From NCBI GenBank assembly GCA_024305405.1, contig JAKNDB010000027.1:178580-242579 (forward strand): a DNA stretch of 64,000 nt, in the 5' to 3' direction. Position numbers and translations under genes: made by a program. The stretch is from Dirofilaria immitis. Its lineage: Eukaryota; Nematoda; Chromadorea; Rhabditida; Onchocercidae. Below, in pieces: positions 13,680 through 27,151 of the stretch (its first letter is position 1; each line of letters begins with the position of its first letter). The notes under the pieces are model-generated. The model searched no databases and was not told where the DNA came from. It was given only the letters and a program-made list of their open reading frames with translations.

Positions 13680-13719
13680 TAAATTAAGCTAATTTATTGA
13701 AATAAATTAGCTTAATTTA
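13680..13719. repeat. Perfect 19-bp inverted repeat, 2-bp spacer
   Basis: The left arm TAAATTAAGCTAATTTATT (13680-13698) and its exact complement (13701-13719) flank GA. It is long enough to form a cruciform or hairpin. No coding sequence is adjacent. Confidence 0.85.
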
Positions 13720-13861
13720 TGAATTTTTATTTGTGCCATTAAAATTTTTATGATATTTTATATATAACAAATAATTAATTTGTTTAATAATTATAGGCAA
13801 TAATACATTCTTTCATTTATCCTATTTAATTTTGAATGTGAACATTTCTTTGTTTGATGAA

Positions 13862-13886
13862 AATTATCATTTTAAAAATGATAATT
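13862..13886. repeat. 12-bp inverted repeat with GATA core
   Basis: AATTATCATTTT, a single A, then AAAATGATAATT. Each arm carries a TTATCA/TGATAA hexamer, so the palindrome presents two convergent GATA-type sites. A very similar palindrome lies at 23454-23483. Confidence 0.8.
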
Positions 13887-14908
13887 ATAAAAAAGAATGA
13901 CAAAATAATAATTTTATCATTCGTTTTTTTAAACAAATAGAATAGAATTTTGCAAGAAAGTTTTATATATTATAATATATTTTAAAATTTCTAATTTTAA
14001 ATTAATTCAAAAAATAATCTAAATTTATTTATTTGAAATCTTTCGTTTCATAATAAAATAATTTTATGCATTTTATCAAATCAAACACTTGTTTTGATAA
14101 ATTATGAAAATTCTGAATAATCATAAAATTTCGATAATTTCTAATATATCACGAGATTTGTTACGTTATCTGCTATCAACAATGCGACTGTAAAAGCATT
14201 TGCGATTATTTCTGAAAGTATCATATTATCAGTAACATATTATCAGTCATTCATATATCTGAAAAATATTTTAGAAAAATACGGCGATATATGTATGCAA
14301 ATTTTATAATTAAGTACAGATTTTAACATACTTCATTTAGTGAATTATTTATTAATCGAAATGTAGATATCAATTAATGATAATATACATTAGCTGTTAT
14401 AAATGATAAATTACATAAATGATAAAATCTTAATAAATGAAAATAGATTGCAATAGATGTAATTGTTGAAATATTTATGTATTAATTAATGATAAGTTAT
14501 ATAAATGATTAATCTTTGATAAATGGAACAGATCAAGAAGAAAACAGTTATTTGTACAATATTTAAAAAGTCGTAATGAATGATCGATTTATAATGATCG
14601 ATTGCTGGTTATGATGAATTAAACAAAATAATTCTAAGTAATGATAATCTTAAACATTTTTAATAGTTATAAAATTGCTAAATATGATAATGAATAAATG
14701 ATTTAGTTGATATGCAAATTAACTGATAAGTTATATATATATTTTTTATCATTTGAATTAATAATTCATTGTAGCAATAATTATCTATCAATTCATTTTT
14801 TTATTGAATCTAAAAAAATTTCAAAAATTAGATCGGTTAATATAAAGTGATAACAAAAAAAACAGTGAGAAGGATGTAAATGGGTTGCAGAAATTTTTCA
14901 ATTTAATG

Positions 14909-15175
14909 ATAATTCTTTTTCCCTTTTGTTAAAACTAATTTATTGATAATTCTTCTTCAACCTTTGTGAAGGCTAATTTGTTGATAATTCTTTTCTACCT
15001 TTCATTAAGGCTAATTTGTTGATAATTCTTTTCTATCTTTTGTTAAGATTAATTTAATGACAAATCTTTTTCTATCTTTCATTAAGGCCAATTTAATGAT
15101 GGCTCTTTTCTTATCTGTCTATAAGATGATTTAATGGTGACCCTTTTTCTGTCTTCCCTTAAGATTATAATTTTC
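14909..15175. repeat. ~38-bp tandem repeat array
   Basis: About seven diverging copies of a unit of about 38 bp: GATAATTCTTTTCTACCTTT followed by CATTAAGGCTAATTTGTT. The central copies are most alike and the edge copies decay, as expected of a slipping minisatellite. Confidence 0.8.
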
Positions 15176-15422
15176 TAATTGATAGGTTATTTTGCATAAT
15201 GATAATTTCAGACATAAAATAACAAGCATATTTTTGAATAAATTTAAAATGTAATCATATCTATATCAGTAGATGTATTATTTAGAAATTAATACTAAAC
15301 GAATTTCTATGAATTGATAAAATTTCATATTGATATGAAAGCATAATATTTATCAAACTTAAATTTAATCATTTTTCTGTAGCAATTTATAAATTAAATT
15401 TACGGACAAATAATAATGCAAA

Positions 15423-15424
<2 letters not shown>

Positions 15425-15462
<38 letters not shown>

Positions 15463-15570
15463 TATTTTTTCGAATAAATAATTTCATTTTTGTCAAAAAA
15501 TTTTCTTCATGAAAAATTTAATTTTTAAGCCATCTTATTGTACAAATTTTATTTATTTATTTATTTATTT
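15425..15570. repeat. (TTA)n and (TTTA)n microsatellites
   Basis: A pure TTA run at about 15425-15462 is followed, about 85 bases later, by a short TTTA run near 15548-15570. Nothing else is recognisable in the stretch. Confidence 0.85.
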
Positions 15571-15680
15571 TTTGATATATATTTATAAAATAAATCAACT
15601 ACTACTTCGATATATACATAAATTACTTATATTTACATAATATACACATAACATATATCTATCAAAACACCACCCAAATA

Positions 15681-15682
15681 CC

Positions 15683-15715
<33 letters not shown>

Positions 15716-15782
15716 CTATGTATATCTATATTGACACACCCACATATATCCACATACGCACATACACACACACACACCCACA
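15681..15782. repeat. (CA)n microsatellite cluster
   Basis: CACACA runs near 15681-15708 and 15758-15782 are separated by TATATC/CATATA motifs. Open frames on both strands through this stretch are low-complexity artefacts. Confidence 0.85.
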
Positions 15783-16739
15783 AATAAAGTTTTTAAGATA
15801 TACTCACTGTATTTTGATAAAATTTTATAAAATATATCAACTGTTTATTATATGCAGAAATTATTATGAAATAGAAAAATGGACAAAATCATTTTTTTTT
15901 TGAAATTATTAGCTTTTAATGAAAATTTGAGATAATATTTCTCGAATTCAATTCCCGCATAGATTATCATCATATCTTTGTTATTCGAGAGTTTTCCTGA
16001 TACAATTAAATGTTCAATGTATTTTTTTCCTCTTTCTCATTTATGAATTATAATTCATGTGAAATAGGAAATTTTACAATTTAAAATATATCGTATTATT
16101 TTTGATCGTTACTTTTTGTCGTAATAAATTTGAAGAGATAAAAAGATGATAAGATTTAGGATATGCTTCTTTTATTTATGATATGATGAAAGTTACGATT
16201 TTTATAAAAATAAACTCAACAACAAAAAGTTAGGAATTTCTTTTTTTTTTTTACATAAATAAGAATTAAATCGCTGGTAATTTTGTTTTGAATCTTTTAG
16301 TATGATTATAGAAATTGTCGGCTGTTATAGATTGAATCATTTGACAATTTTAAATATTATTGTACCTTTGTTTTCTATTTTGGCAGAAATTTTTGTAATA
16401 CAAATTTTGAAAATAACATATTATGTAATTGTTGAAAATATTTTCTCGAGATTATATTCTCGTAAATAAAAAAAGTGGCGTATAATTTTTGCACTAAAAT
16501 TATTTCATATAATTTGGAAAATTTGTAATTTATAAAACGATTACAAATATGCAATAAAATGTCTTCAACTAACAATCGATATATATTAAATTATAATAAA
16601 TTTTTTTTTCTCGAAGAATAAAAAAAGAAAAGATGAAAAAAATAGTACATCCTATTACAATGCAGTAATTTATTTTTTCTAATAGAATTTTTCAATAAAA
16701 AAAAAAAGACAGAAGAGAAATTTTTTCTTCTGAAAATTT

Positions 16740-16811
16740 ATTCCCTCTCTCTCTCCTCTCTCTCTCTCTTTCTCCATCTCTTTCTCTCTCTATCTCCCTC
16801 TCTCTCTCATT
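16740..16811. repeat. (CT)n simple-sequence tract
   Basis: CTCTCT runs with occasional TTT and CCA interruptions, immediately before the first copy of the duplicated ~95-bp block. Confidence 0.9.
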
Positions 16812-16869
16812 GACCCTTTATAATTTCTCATCCTGAATTTAATTTATCATCTTCAATCTACACCTTTGA

Positions 16870-17352
16870 AATGATTTTCATTCCAGTTTGGTAATTCTAG
16901 AAAACAACAATGACACCGTTAACAAATAAGAATTATTTTCTGTGTTGGTATTATTTTTATAGTTCGTTCCCGAAAATGACCCAAATCATTTTTTTTTTTT
17001 CGACGTCATTTTTCGAACTCTTTCTTCAAATTACAAATTTCCTCTTCTTTTTTTTTCGTTTCTTCATTTTTTTTTTACTCAATTATAGAATATATACATG
17101 ATTGTATATGTATTATTAATCATTAAAATATATTAAAGAATTGATAAGTTGTAATTATGCTTAATTTATAAATTCAAAATCTGTTCAAGCTATAATATCT
17201 TTTTGAACATTTCTTATCTATTTATATAGGGTTGATATCAAAAATTGATCTCTTATCGTTTAAAATTATTTTTATTCCAATTTTAGAAAATAACAATAAC
17301 ATCATTAACAAATAAGAATTATTTTCTTTGTTAGTACTATTTTTATAGTTCG
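16870..17352. repeat. Diverged direct duplication of a ~95-bp block (16870-16966 and 17262-17352)
   Basis: Both blocks share the order ATTCCA, AGAAAAnAACAATnACA, TTAACAAATAAGAATTATTT, GT(A)CTATTTTTATAGTTCG. They sit about 390 bases apart and are diverged by substitutions and small deletions. The second copy leads directly into the ~60-bp tandem array, so the duplication may have been mediated by that array. Confidence 0.75.
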
Positions 17353-17665
17353 CATAACATCTTTTAGAACATCTCTTGAATCGGTCAACTATTTATATAG
17401 GGTTAATATCAAATTGACCTCTCTAACAATGAATCGATCAACTATTTTTATATAGATTGATATCAAATTGATCTCTCGCAATGAATCGATAAACTATTTT
17501 TATATAGATTGATATCAAATTGACCTCTAATAATAAATCGAACAACTATCTTTATATAGATTGATATCAAATATTGACCTTTAATAATGAATCGATCAAC
17601 TATTTATATATAGAATGATATTAAATTGACCTCTCTCACAATGAATCGATCAATGATATAAAGAG
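17217..17665. repeat. ~60-bp tandem repeat array
   Basis: Five to six copies of a unit containing AATGAATCGATCAACTATTT, TTATATAGATTGATATCAAA and TTGACCTCT. The array is densest from 17380 onward. An outlying diverged copy near 17217-17260 precedes the duplicated block. Confidence 0.8.
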
Positions 17666-18642
17666 TAATCAATTGAATTAAAAATCTCTTATATAATAAT
17701 TTCTGTTTAAATAAAATTCGAATGAAATAAATTAAAAATCATGCCATCATAAGAATGAAAAAAGTTTTAGTTAAAAAAAGAAAGAAGGAATGTATAATAT
17801 TATATATATGAAAATTTAATTAATTAATTCTTTCTACTAATTTTATGATTTAATTTAAATACGAAATATTCGACTATTCAAATGAAAATAATTATAAAAT
17901 CAATTATTTCTTTAGATATTCAATTTTTTTTATTAAAATTAATTTATCATATCAATTTATATTTCCAAATTATTTCTATTATAATCGAAACCTTTTTTTT
18001 GATAATTAAATAGACAACTTGATTTTGCTAATATTTTTAATAAATAATTTCTGTGTTCACTTGCAAAATAGCAAAAAAAAGATAAATATCGATTACATTA
18101 ATCATATCAATTATTATCAATTTTATAATTATTTCTCAAAAATTATTCAAAAAAATTTCAATTAAGATATAACATGAAAATATTGCAAATGTGACATCGA
18201 TTTTAGGATTTTAGGTAACAACATGAATCATTATACTAATCATTCATTTAATACGATATTATCATAATGATATCATTAACAGCAGCATGAGGCGATATGA
18301 TTGATAAAAACTATCTGGAATATATCAGGAAGTAAAGATATGCCAATGATTCGTATCAAATAACTTAAAATTTGAATAGATTTGATAGCTTTCTCTATTC
18401 CTTATCATCATAGAAATATTTGCTGATATTATCATGACCGATAATTATCGTAGATTTGCTAATATAGCGTTTTTTTCTCTCATGAATTCTTAAAGCTAGT
18501 TTTTTTCCTGTAAAAGTTTCCTGTTTATTTTGATAATAAATTAAATAAATCAGTCGTTGGGAAAATAAATTCTAATTTAACTGAGTGTCCATTCATCGAA
18601 TGAATAAATGTTGTTGATATATGCAATATTATAACTATAAAT

Positions 18643-18682
18643 CATGCATGATTATGCATGCCCGCATGCATAATCATGCATG
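18643..18682. repeat. Perfect 19-bp inverted repeat of TGCATG motifs
   Basis: CATGCATGATTATGCATGC, two C residues, then the exact complement, followed by further GCATGCATG. The arms carry repeated TGCATG (the RBFOX/FOX-1 binding word) and CATGCATG. The block is markedly less AT-rich than its surroundings. Confidence 0.85.
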
Positions 18683-19654
18683 CATGCATAACCATACATC
18701 TCTATGAACAATCAAATATATCTAATCTTTTATTCATTTGCTTTCCAACAGTGAATTAAAATTAAAAAACTGGTCCTTCAGATGGAGAAAATGATTGTGC
18801 ATTCCTTTTCATTGAAATAATCCATAAAGATTGTTACTTTTTATTGTTGATGATTTCAAAAATTCAATCATCTTTGTTAGCTTTCTCTTAAATTCATTTC
18901 TAGATTTATCATCTGCCAATTTTCAGGTTTATTATTCATTTATTTTCAATAATTATCATCCGTCTATTACATGATTTATCATTCATTCCGATAAGTTCAT
19001 TTCCAAACTTATCATTCATTCATTTCTAAACTATCAAATTCATCAATTTTGAGATTTATTATTTGTTGCAGATTGTCATTCGTTTTTTTTGTTTTTTTTC
19101 TGTAGACTTCTCAGTTATTTTGATAAGTTCATCAAACTTGTCATTCATTCATTCCCAGAATTGTCATTCATTCTTTCCAAACTTATCATTTGTTCTGATA
19201 AGAACTTATCAGATTTATCATTGAAAATATTCTACCAAGAGAATACTTGTTAGTGGTCATGATCGATAATACAAATCATCATTAATATGATCTTTGGAAT
19301 TTATTTTTTTAAAAGATTTCTCTATCTATTTGTATGCATTTACTTTCATTTCTTTATATCAAAATAGTTACAATTTTTACCAACAAAATTTCGTATTTTT
19401 CTTTATAATTCTTTTCCGCTTTCTCTTTTCTCTTTTTTTTTTCTTTCTCTCTCTCTCATTAATGATGATGATGAGTAAGTCGGGAACATTGAATAAAGGT
19501 TTAATTAACCGGCCACAGAATGGAGGACAAAATATATGACAATCGATCTAAAATTCGATTTGAAAGAAGCCAAAAAGCCAATCAATTGACAATAATTTTG
19601 TCTTCTGATTCACATGACCAACAGGTATTGTTTTTTTTTTTTTTTTAAATAGAA

Positions 19655-19748
19655 AAGAGAAAAAATGATGATGATAATGATGATGATAAAAAAAGAAAAA
19701 TAATGATAATAATAATAATAATGAAAATAATGATAATAATGAAGATTA
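19655..19748. repeat. (GAT)n/(AAT)n microsatellite
   Basis: GATGATGATAATGATGATGAT followed by AATAATAATAATAATG-type repeats. This is a compound trinucleotide tract without coding support. Confidence 0.8.
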
Positions 19749-21449
19749 AGTACGGCGAAAAGAATGTTAAAGATTTCAATTGTTATAGTATTTGCTAGAA
19801 ACGAGATAAAATGATATCGAGATTAGAAAATTTTTTTTTTTTAAGATAAAATAAATTTTTGATAATAAACTTATTTCAACCTTTTACGTTAAATATACAA
19901 CTAAAAGGAATTATTGAAAATATACAAATGAGATTGTTAGAATAGCATAATATAATTTGTTACTTACAATCATCTAATTTACAATTAATATATTCACAAC
20001 GAATATTTCGCGGTCTTTGAACCATACTTTTCTTTATCGTTGATAGTACGTTACAATCATTCGCAAACGTTAAAATTCTTATTATGACGATGATGATGAT
20101 GAAGGTCACATACATGCATATATTATTATATCTTTGTAATTATTCATCCTTCGACAACGCAAAATTTATTTTTGCCAAATCAATCGATTGATCGATCGTT
20201 CATATTTAACGCATTTTTTTTTTTGGCTTATCTTTTAACATTTTCTATAAATGAAAACAAAAAAAAGATGGTAAATTATTTTATTAATTACTTTAATTTA
20301 TTTCATTTTTTTTGATTTTTTTTTGAAACTTATTTGATCAATAAATTTATAATATTTACTATATTATACTATTATTAGATATATATATATATATAATAGA
20401 TGAGAATCTATGAATATGATAATTGTAATGGATTGAATTATATTTGGATGAAATAGGATAGATAGGATTAAATCGAATAAGATGAAATTTAGGAAAATAA
20501 AGAGAACAATATAATAAAAGAATCTTGCATCAAAGAATTTCATATTTTTCGATAACGAATCATTTCCATTTGGTTATTTTAAAATTAACAAATATATAAT
20601 ATAGTATTAATATTTTTATCGAAAAAAATCATTTCTCGAGAATGATCCTTTTCAAGAAAAAGAAAACCGTCAAAAAACTATTCAATAGCTAATAGTTAAA
20701 GCATGAGCATAATTGAAATTTTTGATCTTTGAATAATTTGTTTTTTTTTGTATTTCAATTTGACCTTTTATTTTTAATAAATTTGTATCAATTTAGTATT
20801 GAAATTTATTTTTCTCAATACTTTTAAAAATTACCAATAATAATAATAAATAGGTAATAGCTAAAATTTTAATATATTTTACATGAAATAATAAATGATA
20901 AGAATTAAATAAATTATTTATTATCTGATAATATCTGATCCGATAAAATCAATGCTCAATTTATCCATTATCATATTTCGTTAAGATAATATCAGTAACA
21001 GTAAATGTAACGATAAATTTTCATCATTTAAATTTTATTCAATTCATTTGATACTTTAATAATTTTCATTTCTTATTAATTTAATGATACATTGTAGAAG
21101 AAGTGCGTATGTATGCATTTGTGAATTAGGTTAAAACTCAAATGATATAGAGGATGTAAGAGGAAAATGAAAAAAAACAATTTAAAATATAAAATTTTAC
21201 ATTCAATCAATGTTTTTCTTTTTCCTTCATTTATTAATTTCTAAAATATACAATCTCGAGAATATCTCGAGAATTAATCATAATATTGTAAATATTACAT
21301 TTTAGTTTTAATTTAATTTTATAAAATTAATTTTCAATCAATATTGCTATCAATTCTAGAATGCTCTATAAATAATTAATGCTTCATGCTTGAAAAATTC
21401 CGCTTTACTTAATGATTAATTCCATTTCACTACTCTTCCATACGATATT

Positions 21450-21497
21450 GCAGCAGCAGCAGCAGCAGCAGAAGCGGCAATAACAGCAGCAGAATTT
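21450..21497. repeat. (CAG)n tract
   Basis: Seven or more CAG units, then GAAGCGGCAATAA and two further CAG units. On the - strand this gives an alanine-rich frame (near 21416-21613) that lacks splice signals or flanking coding character, so I do not call a gene. Confidence 0.8.
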
Positions 21498-21875
21498 TGA
21501 CGAATGCATATTGGTATGTTAAAAAAAAGAAAGAAAAAATTTTTTCCCACGGATATTAGCAAATAGCTTAAAAAAAAAATAATGCAATCGTACGTGATGT
21601 ATCGAGAAAGCACGTAACACGCAATATAAATAGATAAGTGTTAATGATGGAAAAAAGAAAATTTACTGCATTTAGTGCCCTATTTTAATATTTGATTGAA
21701 ATGACAATGAGAATCCGAACTTCATTTGACGTATCGAACAGTTTGAAATGACAAACGATAGTTCTTGCCTTCAACATCATATCACACAAAATGAAAATGT
21801 TAAAGAAAAGGAATGAAAAAGAAAAAAAAAGTGATACAATGTTTTAGGAAGGAAGATCATACGTATCGTACGTAT

Positions 21876-21937
21876 CCTTTCTTCCTCTTTCTTCCTTCCA
21901 TCCTTCATTCCTTCCTTCTTTCCTTCCTTCCTTCACT
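21876..21937. repeat. (TTCC)n microsatellite
   Basis: CCTTTCTTCC, CTTCCTTCC and similar repeats in a pyrimidine-rich stretch. Confidence 0.85.
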
Positions 21938-23453
21938 TTATTCATTTTTCCATATATCTTATCATTTCCTCCATTTTTATTAGAAAATTTAATACATGAA
22001 AGAGATTGATGATATTCATCTGTTCTTATCATATCATATACTATTCATTCATCTTATCTACCTCTCTCTGTCTCTCTCCATCTACTTTGTCCTCTTGTCT
22101 TTTTCTCAATTCATAAATTAATTTTCTTTAATACCTCAATTCCTTTTCATAATATGCTAGAAAATTTTTTATTTCAAATTCTTTGTTTAAGTAATTTTAC
22201 AATTGTTTAAAGAAATCTTCAAGAGTAATGAATATATATGAAAGATTCTTATTTAATATATCTTAAAAGTAATAATAATATACAAAGTATGGATTAGAAT
22301 AAGCGAAATCTTTTCTAAATATCATATATTTTGAGATTTAGTCCTGTTAAATTATCATAATTATCTTTAAAATTAATGATAAGAATGAAGAACGAAATGA
22401 AATGATAATAATAGTAAATGAAAGATAACATTTTTTCCTACAAAATGAGCAATGAGCATTTAAAAATACGGCAAAAAAAATTTACTACATATTTTCTCCG
22501 TTCTAATGATTCCATTCTCGTTGGTTTCTTTTTTTTTTTTTTGCTTTAATTGTCAAAATGTTTGAAATGGATTTTAAATGTTAGATTGCTAAAAGTATCA
22601 GATTGGAAAAAAAAAGTAAGAAAATGGAATTTGTAACAAACAATTTATTATTTGTAATTTATGAAAATTTTACAAAAGGTCATCTTTTCAATAATAGAAA
22701 GTTCTAAGATTTTACGATAAAAATTAGGAAAAAGGGTGAAGGACAAATGGATAATTAGTGGCCTTAAAATGTCATCAACGAAAATTTCTTTAGTATTATC
22801 AAAATGATTAAATTTAATTTTGTTAAAATTATAAATTTAGTTTGTTTTTAATCACAAGAATTGAAATGAAAAATAATTTCTTTGTTTATTGTACTTCTTT
22901 CTATTTATTAAATCTATTATTCGGAATAGATTTTCTCCTCTAATTCTTATTTTGATTAAGAAAAAAAAAAGTTATAACTAATCGATAATAAAATTTCTAT
23001 TTATTATATATTTCTATCATATATCATATAATTAATAGGTTCTATAATTCCTCTCGATCATCATCTAGGAAATATCATTGAAGAAGAAATTTAGGGGAAA
23101 GAAAGAGGAAAAAAAAAAGAAAAAACGAAGCAGGAAGATGAAAAAAGATAGACCTTGAAATAAAAGATCAGTCCGTAAAATCATCCTTTGGAAAGTGTCA
23201 TTGTATCAGTTTGATATAACCTTGAGATTTTATCTAACAAAGAACTTTAGGTTCACTTTTTCTGATTGCATTTTAGGTAAACAAATATTAAAATATGCGC
23301 TTTTTTTTCACTACGCTAATATATTATTTTTGATAATGTTAAGATTTTTAATTAACAATTAATTAGGCTATGAATTTTTAAAGATAAAAAAAAAACAAAC
23401 AAAAAGTTTTAGCAAAATTTGACGTGTAATTATTATGCTCAATAAGTGATAAT

Positions 23454-23483
23454 AAATATTATCATTTTAAAATGATAATATTT
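23454..23483. repeat. Perfect 30-bp palindrome with GATA core
   Basis: AAATATTATCATTTT immediately followed by its exact reverse complement. Each half carries TTATCA/TGATAA. The core is nearly identical to that of the inverted repeat at 13862-13886. Confidence 0.85.
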
Positions 23484-25670
23484 GTAAACAAAAGATCATT
23501 TGTCATTTTATGTTTTTATGGCAATGTTCGTCCTTCAATTTCATATAATCTCTGAAGCTAGGCGTCATTGTCCGAATTGATCGTCTTCCGCGATTTATTT
23601 ACTTTTAATTGTACATCTTCTCTAAATGGTATATGTCTCCCGTATATACCTGTACAGGTAATACTTTCTTTTAATTGCAATATCTGAAATTCTTATATTT
23701 GATGTTTGATTTCTCATATATCAATGATGTGATAGTAATAAACAGGTTTCACATTATTTAATTAAATTATTAATAGCAATATTAGATAAATGTGAATATT
23801 GCCAATAGCTATATTTTTAAATTTGAAAACTTTCCCAAATCAAATTCATTTTCAACCAAAATGAACGATCGAACAATTATTCTGATAATTACATCATTTA
23901 TAAGATTTATATCAATTTTTATTCCCGGAATTTTCATTATCATTGTGATTCCGTTATATCAAAATCACTTAATAATTTTGATTTGATAATATTCTTAGGG
24001 ATGTTTTCAAATAAAATGCAAATTAATTAATCGAAGTATACCAAAAAAGGGAAAGGTCAAGAAAGTGAAAAATTCTACGACAGAATAGATAGAATTGATA
24101 ATTAGCAATAATGTCTTTATTTATATTGTAGTAAAATTATTGACTAAATATCATTACAATGATTGATTCTTTACAACTTCTATTTAAACAAATTACGATC
24201 ATGTCAAACTATCAAAGGTTATAGCCTGTTTTTTTTTTTTACTACTCTTATCTCGTTCAATTTCTCTACAGAAAATTTCCTCAACTTCATCGGGATAAGA
24301 TGAAGGATCTTAGAAAACATTCAATGAAAATATGTATCAATAGTGACAGTGAAGTATATCCGATATCAAGTTATCTCGAATAATTTCTTTAAAAATTCTC
24401 GATATCTAATCACATTTCATTGATAATTAGTTTTTACAAATTCGGTCATTTTATTTCGAGAAAAGAATCATTTTATAGCTATTATTTTGAATTGTCTTAT
24501 ATTCATAAAATTAATAAAAGAAGAATAGATAAGATTTTATATTATGGATTGATCAGATTTGAAACAATCATTATCATCGATTTATCATGCTCATTGATTC
24601 TTAAACCATTGATTTCAGATTTTTAGTTCATTGATTCATTAACACTAAATTCATATTGTTTTATTAATTTCAGTTGAACTTCTTTCATATAAACTGAGAA
24701 ATGTTTTTCTCGCTGTAATATTGATTTTAACAAAACTGATAAAACAATAAATGATAATCATTACGATATTAATATGAAATTGTAAATGATAAAAAAGTTT
24801 GAAAATAATTTTAACTTACCTTCATTGCTACTATTATTACCAATAAAATCAATTCTATTGAAATGACCTTTTATCAATCTAATAACCAATATTCTTTTAA
24901 TTAGATATAATATTTAAATATCTTAATTTAAAATATTTGACATAAATGAAAAAGAAGGATGTAATGCCTAATTATTATTAAAGTTTACTTTTGGATTAAT
25001 TATTTCTTTTAACTATCATTTTAATTTACCTTTTTTTTTAGCTTATGCTTATTTCAATTCATCATGAAATTTATTATTTAACTATTTTATCAAATTGTTA
25101 AAATTACGAATGGATAAAGCAACATAAAAAAATCATTACAGAATATATTATCTATTCTCGAAATGCTTTTAATGAACCAAAAAAAAATACAATTGCTAAA
25201 TTTATTTGTATAAATATTTCGTATACATATCGAATTGAAATACATATATCGAAAAATTAAAAATTTTCTTATTTTTCAAAAAAAAGAAAAGTTTTTTTAA
25301 AATATCAATAAATAATATATAACGTAATGTAAAATATTAATCATTTTCAACAATTTTATGCAAAAGGAATATTTGATTAATTTCATTTGTTATAAAAAAT
25401 AAATAAATTTTCAACAATATATTTATTTTTCTTGCTATTTAGTTACGGTAAACAATGGATACTTATTTTGGTTATTCATTTTAAAAGATTAAAATGATAG
25501 AATTTTCTCTTTTTTTTCGTTGAATTTTTCTTCTAAAAATATTCTGCAAAATATTTCTTGTATTTTTGACTAATTACAAAATTTGTCGGACATTATTTTA
25601 TCTTCCTTAAAGTATCGTTTTCTAACCAGTTTGTATTATACATGCATTTATTGCTTCCTCTTCTTTTTTT

Positions 25671-25715
25671 TTCTCTCTCTCTCTCCTTTTCTTTCTCTTC
25701 CTCTTTCTCTTTTAA
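25671..25715. repeat. CT-rich tract
   Basis: CTCTCTCTCTCC and TTTCTCTTCC runs in the gene-poor region, without other structure. Confidence 0.75.
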
Positions 25716-27151
25716 ATTAGAAAATTAGGAATGTTTCAAATGTATATGAAAAATTTTCGACTTTGTCCTGAATGAGTTAACTGTTACGATCGTCTGAAGC
25801 CATTCCATTCCTGATAAAATCTCCATTATTTTTATTGTCATTCCCAACGTAACGATCCTGATTGAGGGATAAGGAGAGAGAAATTTCAACCTTCCCTAAA
25901 TCCTTGTCATCTCCTATCATTTCAATATCATTTAAATATTAACTAATAATCATCATACAAACAGAATCATATATTATCTCCCTGAATATTTCACGATTAT
26001 TTATTTTATAGGTCATTCCTCTATGTCATCCTTATCACTTAAAATATTTTACCTTATATCCATCTGTCAGTGAACATTTTTGATCATTTCTTTTGGAGCT
26101 TTATCATAAAGTAGTAAAGTTCCAGAAGATATGATCGAAATATTCATATATTACAATTCTAAATATAGCAGAATTTTTGTAGGATTATTTTTTTTTAAAA
26201 TATATTGAATACATGATATATATAAAATTTTGTGAGACAAATTATAAAATTGTAAGAAAGGATGAAACGAAAGAGATGAAAAGGCAAAAGAGTAATTATC
26301 ATTGATATGATAAGTTTTTCTTTCTTTGCTAACCTTATCAAATACTCTAAGTTAGTTTTTTTTTTTTTTGAAATCTTATACGTCAAATATAAATAAATAA
26401 GGCTTAAAAATTAGTAAGCTATTATTTTTCATTTTAAAATTTTCACATCAAAGTTATATTATTTATTTATTTTGAAAAATATTAAAATATACTATTAAAT
26501 TTTACTTTTATAATATAATTCATATAAATTATCAATATTTTATGAATTAATTCAACTGTTGTAATTTACAATTTCTTGTAGCTCTCAACAATCGATATTA
26601 AAATGTATTATTATCCACTTGGCAATAAATAATAAATTAGTTTATATATATATATATATTTAAAAGATATTGGAAATTTTCATATGATAATATTAGTGGA
26701 AGTAAAAATTTTTCATTTTCAAACTTTTTGGATTAATCTATTTTCAAAAATGATATGTTACTTCATTTATACTCTTATCATTTGATCATCTGTTTGATGA
26801 AGTCAATTTTTAACATCCTAAATCAATTTTTTGTCGTTTATAGCTACAACATTTGTGCATTATAGGTTCATCAACTTCTACTATCAATTTATATTTATGA
26901 TTGCTTTCTAATGTTATTTTATAGCAAATAATTGATGCAAAAAAATTTAAATATATTCAGAATCCATGAATTCATTCATCTAATCATTGTTATGATAAAT
27001 TATAAAAGAAGCAATGATTTTATCAAATATTAATAATTATCAAATATGCTTTCATCATTTATCATACACTTCGATGATTCGTTATTTTCTCATTCATCGT
27101 TTTCTTATCATAACTTTTACACTCTAAGAAAGCATTATAATATGATAAGTT

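Noticed and set aside
15595..15903. Cysteine/valine-rich and threonine/histidine-rich frames on both strands
   Set aside because: These are translations of a (CA)n/(GT)n microsatellite.
21416..21613. Alanine-rich - strand frame over a CAG run
   Set aside because: It is driven by a CAG microsatellite. No splice sites or conserved flanks support a poly-alanine protein.
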